Part shown: positions 31,901 to 46,900 of the stretch, piece after piece | How the letters are laid out: every line of letters begins with the position of its first letter | Numbering within the stretch: position 1 is the stretch's first letter | Origin: Megaustenia siamemsis | Taxonomy: Eukaryota; Mollusca; Gastropoda; Stylommatophora; Ariophantidae | Assembly: GCA_032433765.1 (NCBI GenBank) | Contig: JAVIAB010000073.1 | Location: forward strand, 67,908,087-67,972,086 | Reading direction: 5' to 3' | Length of the DNA: 64,000 bases | The notes under the pieces: generated by a model | Database searches by the model: none | What the model was told of the DNA's origin: nothing | The model's input: only the letters and a program-made list of their open reading frames with translations | Program-made: the position numbers and the translations under genes

Positions 31901-34900
31901 TCTGATTATCTAGGATCCACTTTCGGGAAGTTGGAGGCAATGGTTTCAGTCCTTTAGAGAGTACCATTATTAAAACATGTTTTGCTTTGTTTTGACTGTA
32001 TTTATGTTTTCTTTTTAATTTTATTCAAGTGAATGTGAGTTGGAAGAGATTGTGGGCACTCTCTTTTTGGTGGTGTCATTGAAACTGTCACTCATGCAGC
32101 AGACTTGGCTAACACTGGAGTTAGACCTTGCTAGCATCATGGCCATTAAATTGGCTGCATGTTGTCCTGTCTTTGCAGAGACTAATGTAGTTGCTTAAAC
32201 CATTTTTGTTTCCTTTGTTTGTTTTAATTGTATGTTTTCAAGAAAGCTGGAATGAGAAAGTGACTTTGCATTCTATATTCGATGGAAATCTTTTAGAATC
32301 ACCACCTGTGCTACTGATTAGGCCTACATGGTAGTCGACAGTGTCAACAAAATTTGTGAACACGCTTTGGCAAGAACTGCCAAATTACCTAAGCTACCAT
32401 TATTTCTGTTTTCTTGCTGTAATTATTTCCTGTGTGTTACTGGGGCCTCATTATGAGGAAAGTAAAGAATAGTGACACTGTGACCTTCCAGGTATGTCGT
32501 AAGAGGCGACTGAGGAGGTTGATCGATGGCTTGACAAGCTGTCATTGTAAAAAAGTATTGTTATGGAAACATCCATAGATTTTAGAAGCAGTGATCTCTG
32601 CAATATATGACATTTTGGCACACAAGGTTTCTGTTTTTGAGATTGTGGTTCTGCCCTATGTGCCGTCTTTGGCTCGAAAGGACAATAGATAGATAGATAG
32701 AATTTATTTTTGCTTTCCATCACTGAAATGTCAATCATTTTTTGTAACCCATTGTTGCTCTTAGCAATTATTGTCATCAACAGGTTGTTTATATATGACT
32801 GCTGACTAATGTTTTAGTTATATCCTTTACAGATCTTAGTATAATCTCACAATAGAGATTAAATAAATCTGGTGATGTACACATATTTGCCTAACATATT
32901 GTTTTATCTGTTAAAACATTCTAAGTCAATTTCTAGTTCATTTGACTGCTTTTTGTGGCTAGTATATGTTCTTAGAGTGGCACAACACCAGCATAGCAGT
33001 AAAATTAAAATTACTGAGGGCATATATCTTCCCAATAGCAATATATGGTTGTGAATCATGGACTATCTTGCAAACAGCAAGGAAGAAAATTGATTCATTC
33101 AAAACAAAAGCTACAGAAAAATCGTTAAGTTTCCTTGGATAATGAAAAAAGAGCAATAAAGATATACTAAAATATTTAAACATTAAAAAGAACTGGCTTA
33201 TAAACACTGTTTTACAGAGGAAATTAAAATACTGTAGCCATGTCAATTGACACAGTGGGCTGGAAAGAACAAGAATGGAAGGTATGGTTTCTTAGCGACA
33301 CATCAGGGGCAGACCAAGAAGAAGGTGGTATCAAGACCTTGAACATGATAACAGAAGAAGTAGGAGATCTGGCTCGAGACAGAGATTATTTCAGACAGGC
33401 TGTGGTAAGTGCAATGTTCTGTGGGAGATCTGGCTGGAGACATAGATTATTTCAGACGGGCTGTGGTAAATGCAATGTTCTGCAAAGGACATGCGACCGA
33501 TGATGATGACATGTTCTTAGAGGACTTTGTCAGTATAGCGGTAAAGGGCTGGCTTGAGAATAAACATAGTGGTAGTGAGTTGTCTTAACAATAAACATAG
33601 TGGTAGTAGCTCAGCACAAACACAAAACTTAGGCTATTCAAATCAAATGTACTATCAACCATTACGTATGCGTGTGAAAGCTGGAAAACAACAAGAGATA
33701 TAGAAACAAAGTTGAACGCATTCGAAAATAAATGTCTAAGGAAAATACTTGGTATAGTGTGGAACGAATTCAAAACAAACAAGGAAATTAGAGAAATTGC
33801 CAATCAACCACTAATATCTTCAGTAATAAAGAAAAGACGATGGTCATATGTTGGACATGTGATGAGAAGAGATAATAATCGAATAGCAAAGCAAGCCCTC
33901 ATATGGGAAACAACAGGTAAAAGAAAAAGAGGAAGACCCAGGGAGACACTGAGAAGAACATTGATGAGAGAGGCAAGAGCAGCAGGAATCGGCTCCCTCA
34001 ATGAGATAGAACTGCTTGCACAGAACAGAGACAGATGGCGAGATTTGATAAAATATCTTTAAAAGAAAATTGCTAGAACAAAAAATCCATATAGGAGAAG
34101 GTGTATCTTGGTCTACGCCCTATGGGCCGGTTACGGCTCGAAAGGTGAATAGATAGTAGAGAGCTGTGTAGACAATAAACATAGTGGTAGTGAGTTGTCT
34201 TAACAATAAACATAGTGGTAGTGAGTTGTCTTAACAATAAACATAGTGGTAGTAGAGAGCTGTGTAGACAAGAAACATAGTGGTAGTGAGTTGTCTTAAC
34301 AATAAAATTAGCGCTGTGTTGTCTTAACAATAAACATAGTGGTAGTGAGTTGTCTTAACAATAAAATTAGGGCTGTGTTGTCTTAACAATAAACATAGTG
34401 GTAGTGAGTTTTTTAAACAATAAACATAGTGGTAGTGAGTTGTCTTAACAATAAACATAGTGGTAGCGAGTTTTTTTAACAGTAAACATAGTGGTAGCGA
34501 GTTGTCTTAACAATAAACATAGTAGTAGTGAGTTGTCTTAACAATAAACATAGTGGTAGCGAGTTGTCTTAACAATAAACATAGTAGTAGTGAGTTGTCT
34601 TAACAATAAACATAGTGGTAGTGAGTTGTCTTAACAATAAAAATAGTGGTAGCAAGTTTTTTTAACAGTAAACATAGTGGTAGCGAGTTGTCTTAACAAT
34701 AAATATAGTGGTAGCGAGTTGTCTTAACAATAAACATAGTGGTAGCGAGTTGTCTTAACAATAAACATAGTGGTAGCGAGTTGTCTTAACAATAAACATA
34801 GTGGTAGCGAGTTGTCTTAACAATAAACATAGTGGTAGTGAGTTGTCTTAACAATAAACATATTGGTAGCGAGTTTTTTTAACAGTAAACATAGTGGTAG

Positions 34901-37900
34901 CGAGTTGTCTTAACAATAAACATAGTGGTAGCGAGTTGTCTTAACAATAAACATAGTGGTAGTGAGTTGTCTTAATAAACATAGTGGTAGTGAGTTGTCT
35001 TAACAATAAACATAGTGGTAGTGAGTTGTCTTAACAATAAGCATAGTGGTAGTGAGTTTTTTTAACAATAAACATGTGGTAGCGAGTTGTCTTAACAATA
35101 AACATAGTGGTAGTGAGTTGTCTTAACAATAAACATAGTGGTAGTGAGTTGTCTTAACAATAAACATTGTGGTAGTGAGTTGTCTTAACAATAAACATAG
35201 TGGTAGCGAGTTGTCTTAACAATAAACATATTGGTAGCTAATTTTTTTAACAGTAAACATAGTGGTAGCGAGTTGTCTTAACAATAAACATAGTGGTAGC
35301 GAGTTGTCTTAACAATAAACATAGTGGTAGCGAGTTGTCTTAACAATAAACATAGTGGTAGTGAGTTGTCTTAATAAACATAGTGGTAGTGAGTTGTCTT
35401 AACAATAAACATAGTGGTAGTGAGTTGTCTTAACAATAAGCATAGTGGTAGTGAGTTTTTTTAACAATAAACATTGTGGTAGCGAGTTGTCTTAACAATA
35501 AACATAGTGGTAGTGAGTTGTCTTAACAATAAACATAGTGGTAGTGAGTTGTCTTAACAATAAACATTGTGGTAGTGAGTTGTCTTAACAATAAACATAG
35601 TGGTAGCGAGTTGTCTTAACAATAAACATAGTGGTAGCGAGTTGTCTTAACAATAAACATAGTGGTAGTGAGTTGTCTTAACAATAAACATTGTGGTAGT
35701 GAGTTGTCTTAACAATAAACATTGTGGTAGTGAGTTGTCTTAACAATAAACATTGTGGTAGCGAGTTTTTTTAACAATAAACATATTGGTAGCTAATTTT
35801 TTAACAGTAAACATAGTGGTAGCGAGTTTTTTTAACAGTAAACATAGTGGTAGCGGTTTTTTAACAGTAAACATAGTAGTAGTGAGTTGTCTTAACAATA
35901 AACATAGTTAGTGAGTTGTCTTAACAAAAACATAGTGGTAGCGAGTTGTCTTAACAATAAACATAGTGGTAGTGAGTTTTTTTAACAATAAACATTGTGG
36001 TAGCGAGTTGTCTTAACAATAAACATAGTGGTAGTGAGTTGTCTTAACAATAAACATAGTTAGTGAGTTGTCTTAACAATAAACATTGTGGTAGTGAGTT
36101 GTCTTAACAATAAACATAGTGGTAGCGAGTTGTCTTAACAATAAACATAGTGGTAGCGAGTTGTCTTAACAATAAACATAGTGGTAGTGAGTTGTCTTAA
36201 CAATAAACATTGTGGTAGTGAGTTGTCTTAACAATAAACATTGTGGTAGTGAGTTGTCTTAACAATAAACATTGTTGTAGCGAGTTTTTTTAACAATAAA
36301 CATATTGGTAGCTAATTTTTTTAACAGTAAACATAGTGGTAGCGAGTTTTTTTAACAGTAAACATAGTGGTAGCGGGTTTTTTAACAGTAAACATAGTAG
36401 TAGTGAGTTGTCTTAACAATAAACATAGTGATAGTGAGTTTTTTTAACAGTAAACATAATAGTAGTGAGTTGTCTTAACAGTAAACACAGTAGTGGTGAA
36501 CTGTCTTTGGCAATAAATTGAACATGGGTTTAATCCCAGTCTGATGCACTCCAGTCAACACAACTTAAAGTATTGTGTACCTGACTCAATGACATGCGAA
36601 GGTATATAGCAGCAAGTAACAGCGCTGGTCACTCTCTCCTTCAAATGATTTGTATTTACTTCATTCTCTTACTAGATGAAAATATGTCGTAGCTCAGCTA
36701 AAATCTTCTTGTTGACCATGGCTTCAGGTCACCAAAGCTTTAAGTGATTGGCATGTCTTTATGGCATTGTCCATCATTAGTGTGAATCCTTATTCTGTTC
36801 TGAAAATCATGAAGCCATATCCCATGATATTTGCAGCTTAATTTTCTTCCCTACCTCCTTCCCCTTTATTTCCTCTCACACACCCCTCTTCCCTTTACTC
36901 AATATTTCTTTAAGTTTGTGGAAACCTGGTAGCAAGGGACCCTAGGCATTAAGTGGACTAAAGTTTCATATATGTTGTCCTAGTGTGGATGTTAGCATAT
37001 CTTGAAAAAAATAATTTTTTTCAGATTTAAGCAAATCAAGAAATTATATTGAATGTATTACATAAAGACATACTCAAACCGTATCCATTTGTTAACAACA
37101 CTATATATGGGACATTTACTTCTAACTTAAGATGCTTGCAACTTTTTTCAGACTGGCAGTGTTGCCAAAGAGTGAGCAACTCACTGTGTCTATTTAACAT
37201 ATAGATTGATATATAAAAGGATGGGGGGCAGAGAAGGCTTCATGGAAGGCAGCAAGTAGCTGGCTAGACAAACAGAAACAAGTTGTTGATTATTTCTTGC
37301 CAGAAATTAAGAAAGTTTGAGAAATAATCCAGACATACTATGTTTGTTTATATACTCTTTGAATGAAAATGAATAACCAATAACAAACTGCTTACAGAAT
37401 TACTTACCTTTATTTATATTTCTTGTACTTTTCAGCTTTTCGCAGTGGAGGAAGGTTTCCTTGGTTGTGGCTTGCAACCATTGCCCATGGATTGACAGTG
37501 GAGTCAATTAGTTACTACTTTCCAGATATTGACAACTTCTGGCATGCACAGTCCATGGTTATGCTGTTTGGTCAGCGATTGCCTTTGCATATACTGTTTG
37601 TCTGTAAGAATCTCTAGTGTAATATTTGTTTATAGTTTTCTATATGCAAAATGTTTTAATCTATACAAAATTAATGTTAATTTATGATTCTGTAAGCCAC
37701 AAATTTTGAAATTACTTGAGAAGTCCAGAATTATGCAGCACAGGTAACGGTGTTATTTTCATTGAACGATATATTTGGTTAGTGATTGAGACAGGAGTGA
37801 TGTCAAAATTGTAACAAAAATAATTGTTGTGTGGTGCATAATTTAATGACAGCAGCTTTTATTTAGAGAATGAGGCAGCTATTGAAGTTTGAAAACAAAA

Positions 37901-40900
37901 CTCCCAGAAACAAATTAACTATTTAAATTATTGTGACAGACCTGCAATCAACATTTTTAAAGTATGGAATGAGTGTATTTTTAATTTTAAGAAATTGGTT
38001 GTTTTTTCGAGGAAATTTCTTAGGTTGTCGCTGAGAACAAAACAACCTTTTGTAACTTGAGAAATGCAGCGAATAAAACTATGAGGTAGCCGAACATACC
38101 TACGTACTTATGGCTACTCTACATATAGATATTGTAACACGTCTGTTCCATGAGGTGAAACTCAGATCATAAATCAACCTGAGCCATGAACTCCAAGTCC
38201 CTGTTTCTAGTGTGAACACATGGCTGTGTGTCAAAAGTTTAGAGAAAACACTATATTTAGAGCTCCTAATGTTACAATTAAGTGGTAGTAATTTTTACTA
38301 TGGTATCATAAACATGCCAGAAAACAGATAGGTATTGTAATTAAGGGTTTAGATGAATCTAGAAACTGGTCAGTTGAGGGAATTAGCCCAACTACCAGTT
38401 CACTAACCACTGTTATACTACTACTTGCGTAACTTATGTCAATAAATTATTATTTAATTAATATAATTATAAATAGAAAAATTGTTGAAAAAATGTAATA
38501 TTACTGTTGGACTCATTTGTGTATCTTGGTTTGTGACAATGAACTGATATATAAAAATGTATGAAGATGTCCAACAGCATTCAGGCTCAAATTAGTCAGA
38601 AACTCATAGCTGACTGGTTATATCAGAATCAGTATGCTAGAACTTTTTAAAGAAATCTTTAAAAACATCATAGAGATGCCAGGCCCACAAAATTAATGGA
38701 AAGATAATCAATAGCCTAAGATATGCTGATGATACTGTACTACTAGCAGAAAATCCTAAAGATCTACAATTACTTAATGCAATAAACATGATAAGCAAAA
38801 AATATGGACTAGATATGAATATCAAAAAGACTAAAACTATGATCATAAACAAAGGAAATACTCAAAACCCTCAAATGGATATCAAAATTGAAGGAATTGA
38901 CCTGGAGACAGTTCAGAACTACAGCTACCTTGGACATACTATAACCAGTGATGGAAAATGTACAACTGAAATAAACAAAAGAATAGGAATGGCAAAAAGT
39001 AATTTTAATGCCATGAAGAACATACTAACATCAAAACAAATAACACCAGGGCTAAAACTAAGAATAGCAAAATCTCTCTCTCTCTCTCTACGATCAGGAC
39101 TCAATCAGAGTATGATTCCAGACTCTCACAAGACAGCTGTCTGTTTAAGTGAATTGACATCATAATTAAAGTCAATTAGAGTATTAGATCCACTCTGCTT
39201 GAATACCTGTTAAAACGTTGCACTGGGTTCTGTGCCAGTGGCCCAGTGCATCCAATTTCAGCCAGCATTTTGTTCAGGTTTGCTTTCCTTAGCCTTTGAT
39301 TGTCCACAATCTTCCTGCAAGGCAGCAGATTGTCTTTTCTGTAGGGGGATTCTGCCCTTAGATGGTCTGCCCTCCCAGGTTTATGAGCACCATCTGCCCG
39401 AGTCACTAGAGGTGACTAACACAGACATGCACACACAAAGATATGAGATGTGACTAACACTGACATGCACACAATGATATGAGGCATGACTAACACTGAC
39501 ACACACCAAAATATGAGATATGACTAACACAGACACACACACACTAAGATATGAGATGTGACTAGCACAGACACACTCTAAAATATGAGATATGACTAAC
39601 ACAGATACATACACTAAGATATGAGATATGACTAAACATAGTCATGCACACACAAAGATAAAGATAGGAGATGTGACTAACATAGACATGCACACACAAA
39701 TATATGTGATATGACTAAACACAAACACAGAAAGATATGAGACATGACTAACATAGACAGACACACACGAAGATGAGATGTGACTAGCATGGACATACAC
39801 ACAAATATATGAGATATGACTAACATAGACAAACATACACAAAAGTATGAGATGTGACTAACATGGTCATGCTCACAAAGATATGAGATATGACTAACAC
39901 AGATATGCACGCACAAAGATATGATACATGACTAAGACAGATACACACTAAGATATGAGATATGACTAAACACACACACACACACACACACAAAGATGTG
40001 AGACATGATTAACACGGACACACACCAAGATATGAGACATGACTAACATGACACACACCAAGATATGAGCCAAGGCCAGCACACACAAGCTAAGATATGA
40101 GCCATGGCTAGCACAAAAACACACATAGATATAAGCCATGGCTAGCACAGAAACACACCAAGATATGAACCATGACTAGCACAGAAACACATCAAGATAT
40201 GAGCAATGGCTAGCATGGAAATACACCAAGATATGAGCCATGGCTAGCACAGGCACACACCAAGATATGAACACTGGCCAGCACAGTCACCCACCAAGAT
40301 ATGAGCCATGGCTAGCACGGATATACACTAAGATATGAACCATGGCCAGCACAGACACACACCAAGATATAAACCATGACCAGCCCAGACATACACCAAG
40401 ATATGAGCCATGGCCAACACATACACCCACCAAGATATCAGCCATGGCCAGCACATACACCCACCAAGATATCAGCCATGGCCAGCACATACACCCACCA
40501 AGATATGAGCTATGACTAACATATACACTTGGTAACTTCCACTAAAGTTTGTCTGAGGTTCTTGGTAAAGTTTCTATTGACGACCATGAAGATCCAAAAC
40601 TTGCAGGCGTGGCCGACATGCAGGAAGATCAGCCGGATAAGACCTTCAGAGAATGTCAATTTCATGTCCCCTAAATCTTGAGTCCACTTCTGATAGTACA
40701 GTCTGGCCACGTGGCTGGGTGCATTCATGATGAGGTAAGATAGAGACAAGGCAATGAACAGCCTAGCCACACGAACCTGGGCACTAGCTCGCACTGATCT
40801 CCACCTAGGATCGTTGATTGGTTTCAGCTCGGAAACTTCCAGCATCGGCAGGCCACTGAGCTTCTTTCACCGGGACTTGTGTATTGATGGACAGAACGAT

Positions 40901-43900
40901 CGTGAAGAGCATGACAGGAATGGCGATCAGCGGTAGTAGCAACGTTACTACCAAGTCAAAGTAGGTTATTATGTGCAAGAACATCAGCCTTGGACTTGGC
41001 AAACATTTCTCAAGACCTATCTCATTTGACGTTACCTCAGCAGCAGCGGTGGCTGTTATTCGCTATTATCAAGGTTATTTACTAATTTGATTCATTTAGA
41101 CAGCGTCCGTTTAGTCTGCGATGCAGGGAGAAAGCACGATAAGATGGTGCTTATACTTCGAGCTTATACTTCAGGCATTGTGCTAGCAAAAGCTAAACTA
41201 TAACGGCCACCGTTGAGAGTGAACGAAATTCTGCAAATTCAGATCTTGGCCGTTGGGCTTTGTTCAAATGCAAATAACCGCCCATCTTGGTGCAGAATAG
41301 CAAAATGTTACATCTTTTCAATATTCCTATATGGTGCAGAAACATGGACGACAAGAAAACAGAACAGAGAATTGAAGCCTTTAAAATGTGGATATATATA
41401 GAAGAATAGGTAGAATTGGATCGAAGGAAAAGAAAACAAATGACAAAGTCTTAAAACAACTAAAAATGAAAAGAGAACTACTAAACACAATTCAAACAAG
41501 ACAAATGCGATTTTTGGGCCATGTTAAAAGTCACAACAGCCTACTAAAAGTAATCCTGGAGGGGGAAAATACAAGGTAAAAGAGGCAGAGGCAGACCAAG
41601 ACTAACATGGACGAGTAACATCAAAAGATGGACAAATCAGCCTATGACAGCCTGTACCATCAAAGCAAGAGACAGAGCAGAATGGCGCTTCATGGTAGCC
41701 AACCTTCGTTGCGGAGACAGCACTCGATGACGATTATGCTAGAACTGATCAAGATTCTACTACACCTCACAGTAATGGTCTTTGAAAACAGACTAACCAG
41801 GCTGACCAGGCAAGTAGGTATCGAAGAGGGATGGCAAACTAGTACCCAAAGATGACTTGCTGATATTGGATGTTTATTTTAGTCAGCAGAGCATCTTCAT
41901 CGCACAACGGACATACAGTAAGTAGACATTCGATTATCCGAGAGCGGATTAACCAGGAAGTGAATTATCCAGGAGACTGTCAAAAACGTAAAAAAAATTT
42001 TTTTTATTCCTCCATTTTAAAATAAATTTATAAAACTGAATACCAATATGTGAAAAGGCAGTGATGATTTGCAAGCATTTTGAAAGAATCTAGCAGTGTT
42101 GGATGCAATTAACGACATTACTTCTGCTTGGAATTCAATAAAATCGTCAACTTAAAAAAAATCGTGGCAGAAAATATTACCGGAAAGTGATGAGGAATTT
42201 CTTTATTTTTAAGACAGTGTTGTGAAACAGTGCATACAGTCTTGAATACTTTACAAGACATAGATGGATGTGAAAATGTTGACAAGGAAGCAGTGCATGA
42301 TTGGTTAAACGAAGACAATAATTTAGCTGGACATGAAATGTTGAATGAAATCATACAATGCATTACAGGGACTCTGCTGCAAAATGAACCAACACCCACA
42401 GAAGATGAAGAGAACATCATAATGGAGCAGAGTGTAAGTCACAGTTCTGAACTAACACACGTCAAAGCTCTTCTTGATTACTTAGACACCAAGAAGACAA
42501 TAACTGCACTGAAAAATTAATCCTGAGAAATCTATGCAGCATCATTCAGCGAAAGGCTATAGAAAAGACGAAGCAGTTTACTATTTTATTTCAAGCAGTA
42601 ATAAATTAAGTGCTAACTTTTTAAATACTGTGCCTACTCTTTCAGTTTCATATATTTAATGGTTTAACCTGGATTTTTAAAATCCTGGATTTTGCATTCA
42701 TTCTGGATAATTTAAAGTTTACTGTAATTGGATGTATTTGGCCAAAAGGCACAAAATGTTGCAGCTTATAAATGATATATTGATAACACAGTGCATTAAC
42801 ATCTTTTGAAGAACAAACATGTACAATTGAGACCTGCTGAAATTATTCACTATCTAGATGGATGGAGCAACAATCCTGAAACTGCAGGAGATTCGCAGAT
42901 AGTGCTGTTTAAACAATGCATTGAATTGTGGGAAGAAAATTATGCTATGAGAATAAAGCACTTTCTGGCTTACTGTCTTTAACTCTGGAAATATCTGTCA
43001 TTGGAATTCTGAACCTGTAATTTCATCACATTCATACTTGAATATAACATTTATTTATAATTAAAACTTATATTATTATTATATCCTATATCAGATTAAT
43101 GAGGGGAAGTTACACTATATGGGATTAATATTTGTGGGACATTATAATGTTTTATTGAATTTGTTGAAAGTAAAGAATGTGCAAAAGGAGAAAAAAAAAT
43201 GTAAGTCATCAAATTTTAATTTAAGCTCCAATTACATATATTTTAAATGTAGAAAGTATATCCAATTATGATTTTTTAATCATGTACATATTTGTATATT
43301 AGATAGTTGAATATCCCTTCAGAATGTTCTTTATGAAAGTAGGAATCACATTTGATTTAGGTACGAGTAGAGAAAAAAAAATTTAGAAAATCTCTTTTCC
43401 TGTCCTTCATTGTACTTTAGATGCTCAATATATGATGATACATTGTCTGCACAAACTTTTTTTTTTTTTAAATATGCTTTACAACATATTTTTTTATACA
43501 TTTACGCATCATTTTTCAGCCATGTATTATTTTATGGTATTTTTATGAGCTTGGATAAATATGTTGTGCCTATCAGCTGTCTATCAGGTTTCTGGTTGTA
43601 TCCAAGATGGAGAAATTATTTTTCTCCGACTTGGTATAGAACCGTTGATCAGAGGTTTAACAAGCCGCTATCGTAAAAATTATTTTGTTAATGAAAAATA
43701 GACTCATGTGGGAAACAACAGGTAAGAGGAAAAGAGGAAGACCTAGAGAGACACTGAGAAGAACATTGATGAGAGAGGCAAGAGCAGCAGGAATCGGCTC
43801 CCTCAATGAGATAGAGCTGCTTGCACTGAACAGAGACAAATGGCGAGATTTGATAAAATATCTTTAAAAGAAAACTGCTAGAACAAAAATTCAGATAAGA

Positions 43901-46900
43901 GAGGGAGTATCTGGGTCTACGCCCTATGGGCCGGCTACGGCTCGAAAGGTCAATAGATAGATCAGCTATCTTATATTATTGTTATTATAGAAATAATAAC
44001 ACACAAACACACTTGATTTGTTTCAATAAATACTTCCAATTCAAGCGGTAGAATTTAAATTGGACAAAAGTTCTAGAAAGGGAATCATCCCAAATATTTT
44101 AATAGTTTGGTTCAAATACAGAAATATAAATGAATTGGAGTGTTTTTCCATTCAGAACAACACCATTGTTCCTCTGTCATTTTAAGATTTCTTTAGAGCT
44201 ACATTCACAGCATTGTTCCTGAATTATAGTTAGTTGAAGGCCCCAACATCACTGCAAACAAATTAAAATCCACAATTGCTCGACTGCCTGTCCCAGCGGA
44301 ATCATCGGAATTAACATCTCATCTTATTAAAGGACCCAAACAAAGAAAGGCAGCTGCAGTCTCCATCATAGCAGCACACCAGAAGACATAAGGCATAGGT
44401 GCACTGAAAGTGAACGCAAATGAACTATCCTTTGTCATATGATATCATCATTCATCGTAAGCTATCAGAATATCAAAACATGATCCAGATGAAAAACACA
44501 GCTCACAGTGTGCACAGAGCACTAAAATCTGTAGCAAGCTGGACTTGGAATATAAGGAAACTGCAACAAGGAATACTTTTCCTCCGGAGTTAAAGAGTTA
44601 ATCAGCAAACAATTACCAATCCACCATTATGATAAACCTATTATATCTGCAGGAAGTGATTGCTGACCCATAGTGTTTATTTAAGTCAAATTTTTTAGGC
44701 AATAATCAATAAGCAAATGATAATGTTAACAGTTTGGAATCAAGGAATTTTGAGTTAAGTAGAAAAATATAAATAACCATGTTTTAGTGATACAGTTTAT
44801 GTCTTTCTTGTTACAGGAACTGTTTTTTCTCTTTTTTTTTTTTCAGATTCAGCATTTATATACGTGGCCTGTGTTGCTGTGTCTCATATGCACTTGCGTT
44901 GGTGGGCTGAACCATTTGCAGGTAGCTGTAATGCCTTTTTCATATGTTTTGTGCATTTTTTTAATTATTGAAACAAAGTTTAATATCAAATAACTGTGAT
45001 ATGTTTTATATAGTAATACAGTTTATGTTTGCTATTGATATGGCTTGTGAACTTTTGCACTTTAAGATCCAATGTAATGTAGTTTATATTGCTGAGTAGT
45101 GTGGATGTCTTGCTAACCATACTTTGTTTTTCTCTACTACAGAGAGTCAACAAATTAATTATTTTTAAGTTACAAGATTATCACCCTGATGCACAAATAA
45201 ATTTGTGTCTACTTTTACAGTATTCTTTGTAGGGTAAAATTGTTTTTTTTTTCCCCTTATAATAACATAGGATATATTTAATTATTCATAACATATTGGT
45301 CTTATTCTTCATTCAGCATGATCATATTTATTATATATTGTATATTTTTTGTTTTTTGTTCATTCAGTTTATCTAACAATTTTATTAATTGATATTTTAT
45401 TGTAATTTCCAGTTGGCCTTACTACAGTGCTTTTAGATGTGCCATTTGATATTATGGGTGTCAAGCTGCTATGGTGGACTTGGCATGATGATGATCCAAA
45501 CATCTTTGATCGCCACTACTCAGTACCCTGGACTTCCTATTACTTTCATGCTGCTTTTGCATCTTCTTTCACTCTGCTCTTTTTTGGACTGAGGAGCATG
45601 ATGTGCCGCCCGGGCCTCAAGTACCAAAGTCCAGGGTTAGTATGTATGTTATTTAAAACAGTTTTTCTTAACATCTTTCTTCTTCTTCTTAAGCAGGTGT
45701 GGATGTATTATGTCAGTATTTTATGGCAAGACACAAAATCTGTGCCTTTTGTTGCAACCCATATTTTTTCATCATGGGTAAGTTTTTTTATTGCTTAAAA
45801 ATTATGTCTGCTATAGGCCATTTTGACCTATTCTTTTTAGACCATGAGTGAGCAGCCTAAAGTCTGTAGAGAACTTGCCCATTAAACAATTTTGACCAGT
45901 TTATGAGCTTGATGGAAGATTATTACATGAAAAAACAGTATAATAAAACATGCACAATAAATTTGTTAAAATCAAAATTACAAAAATAATTATTTGCTTC
46001 ACAGTGTTGTCAAGATGAAAAGGATTTTGCCAAATCTTTGGTTGTGTAAGTCTTTGAAGATCGGTGTCTTGAATAATGAGACACTTAGGCCACAGCATCT
46101 TTTTATACTTTCCGTGTTTCCAGGATGGGGAAGAGATCATGGTGGTGTGGGTGGATGATGTGTATATTTTATTAAGGAAGTAATTGAAAGTAAGTAAGCA
46201 TTTGTCACAACATAGTTACACAACACCACCAAGCAAAGAAAAGTTGATGTAGTTGATTTTAAACTTTCCAGCAAAGATGGACTTTGTTTCTTTATTCTGT
46301 ATTGCAATAACCACTTGTGATTATTCTGTAATGAAAGTACAACCCTCTCATTAAATCTGTAATCTCTGTATATTATAATTTATTGCTTAGTTTTCTTTAT
46401 TTCTCTCTATCTCATTCCAGTCTTCTTCCTGTTTTCCCCACTTTCTATCAATATGATCTCTACAGTATAAGAGATTGTTCATGCAAATTGAATAAATTAT
46501 ATAAAACTTCAACAGTTGACAGTATCTTATATAAAGCTTCAACAGTTGACAGCATCTGCCCTTTGTCATCTACATAATTTTCAGATCTAGCTCGTAGTAT
46601 ATGAAAGTTCACCCACCCCAATTTTAGATTTTTAACTACCAAATGTTATTTAACATACACAGAGTGCACATAAAATTTCCTGATTTTTGCTGTTATCAGA
46701 AAAAGCTAGACATTGGATCTCACTATCCAAAGAACTCTAGACATTGGATTTCATAACCCAGAGAAGGCTAAACATTGGATCTCACTACCCAGAGAAGGCT
46801 TAAAGGACTTAGAAGTTCTGTTAGAGATAGCCAGTTAGAGGCAACTGAGTAGCAGTTGTAGATTTATAGATTTCACTTGAGTGTGGATGTGTTATGTCAG

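Noticed and set aside
33555..36500. CRISPR-like array
   Set aside because: The units are contiguous tandem repeats with no unique spacers, and the genome is eukaryotic. The same applies to the arrays at 15.2, 20.9, 39.4 and 62.0 kb.
45636..45798. Read-through of exon 5 into the following open frame (LVCMLFKTVFLN...)
   Set aside because: It would bypass a good donor and end without joining exon 6 in frame. The open stretch is explained by a short AT-rich intron.
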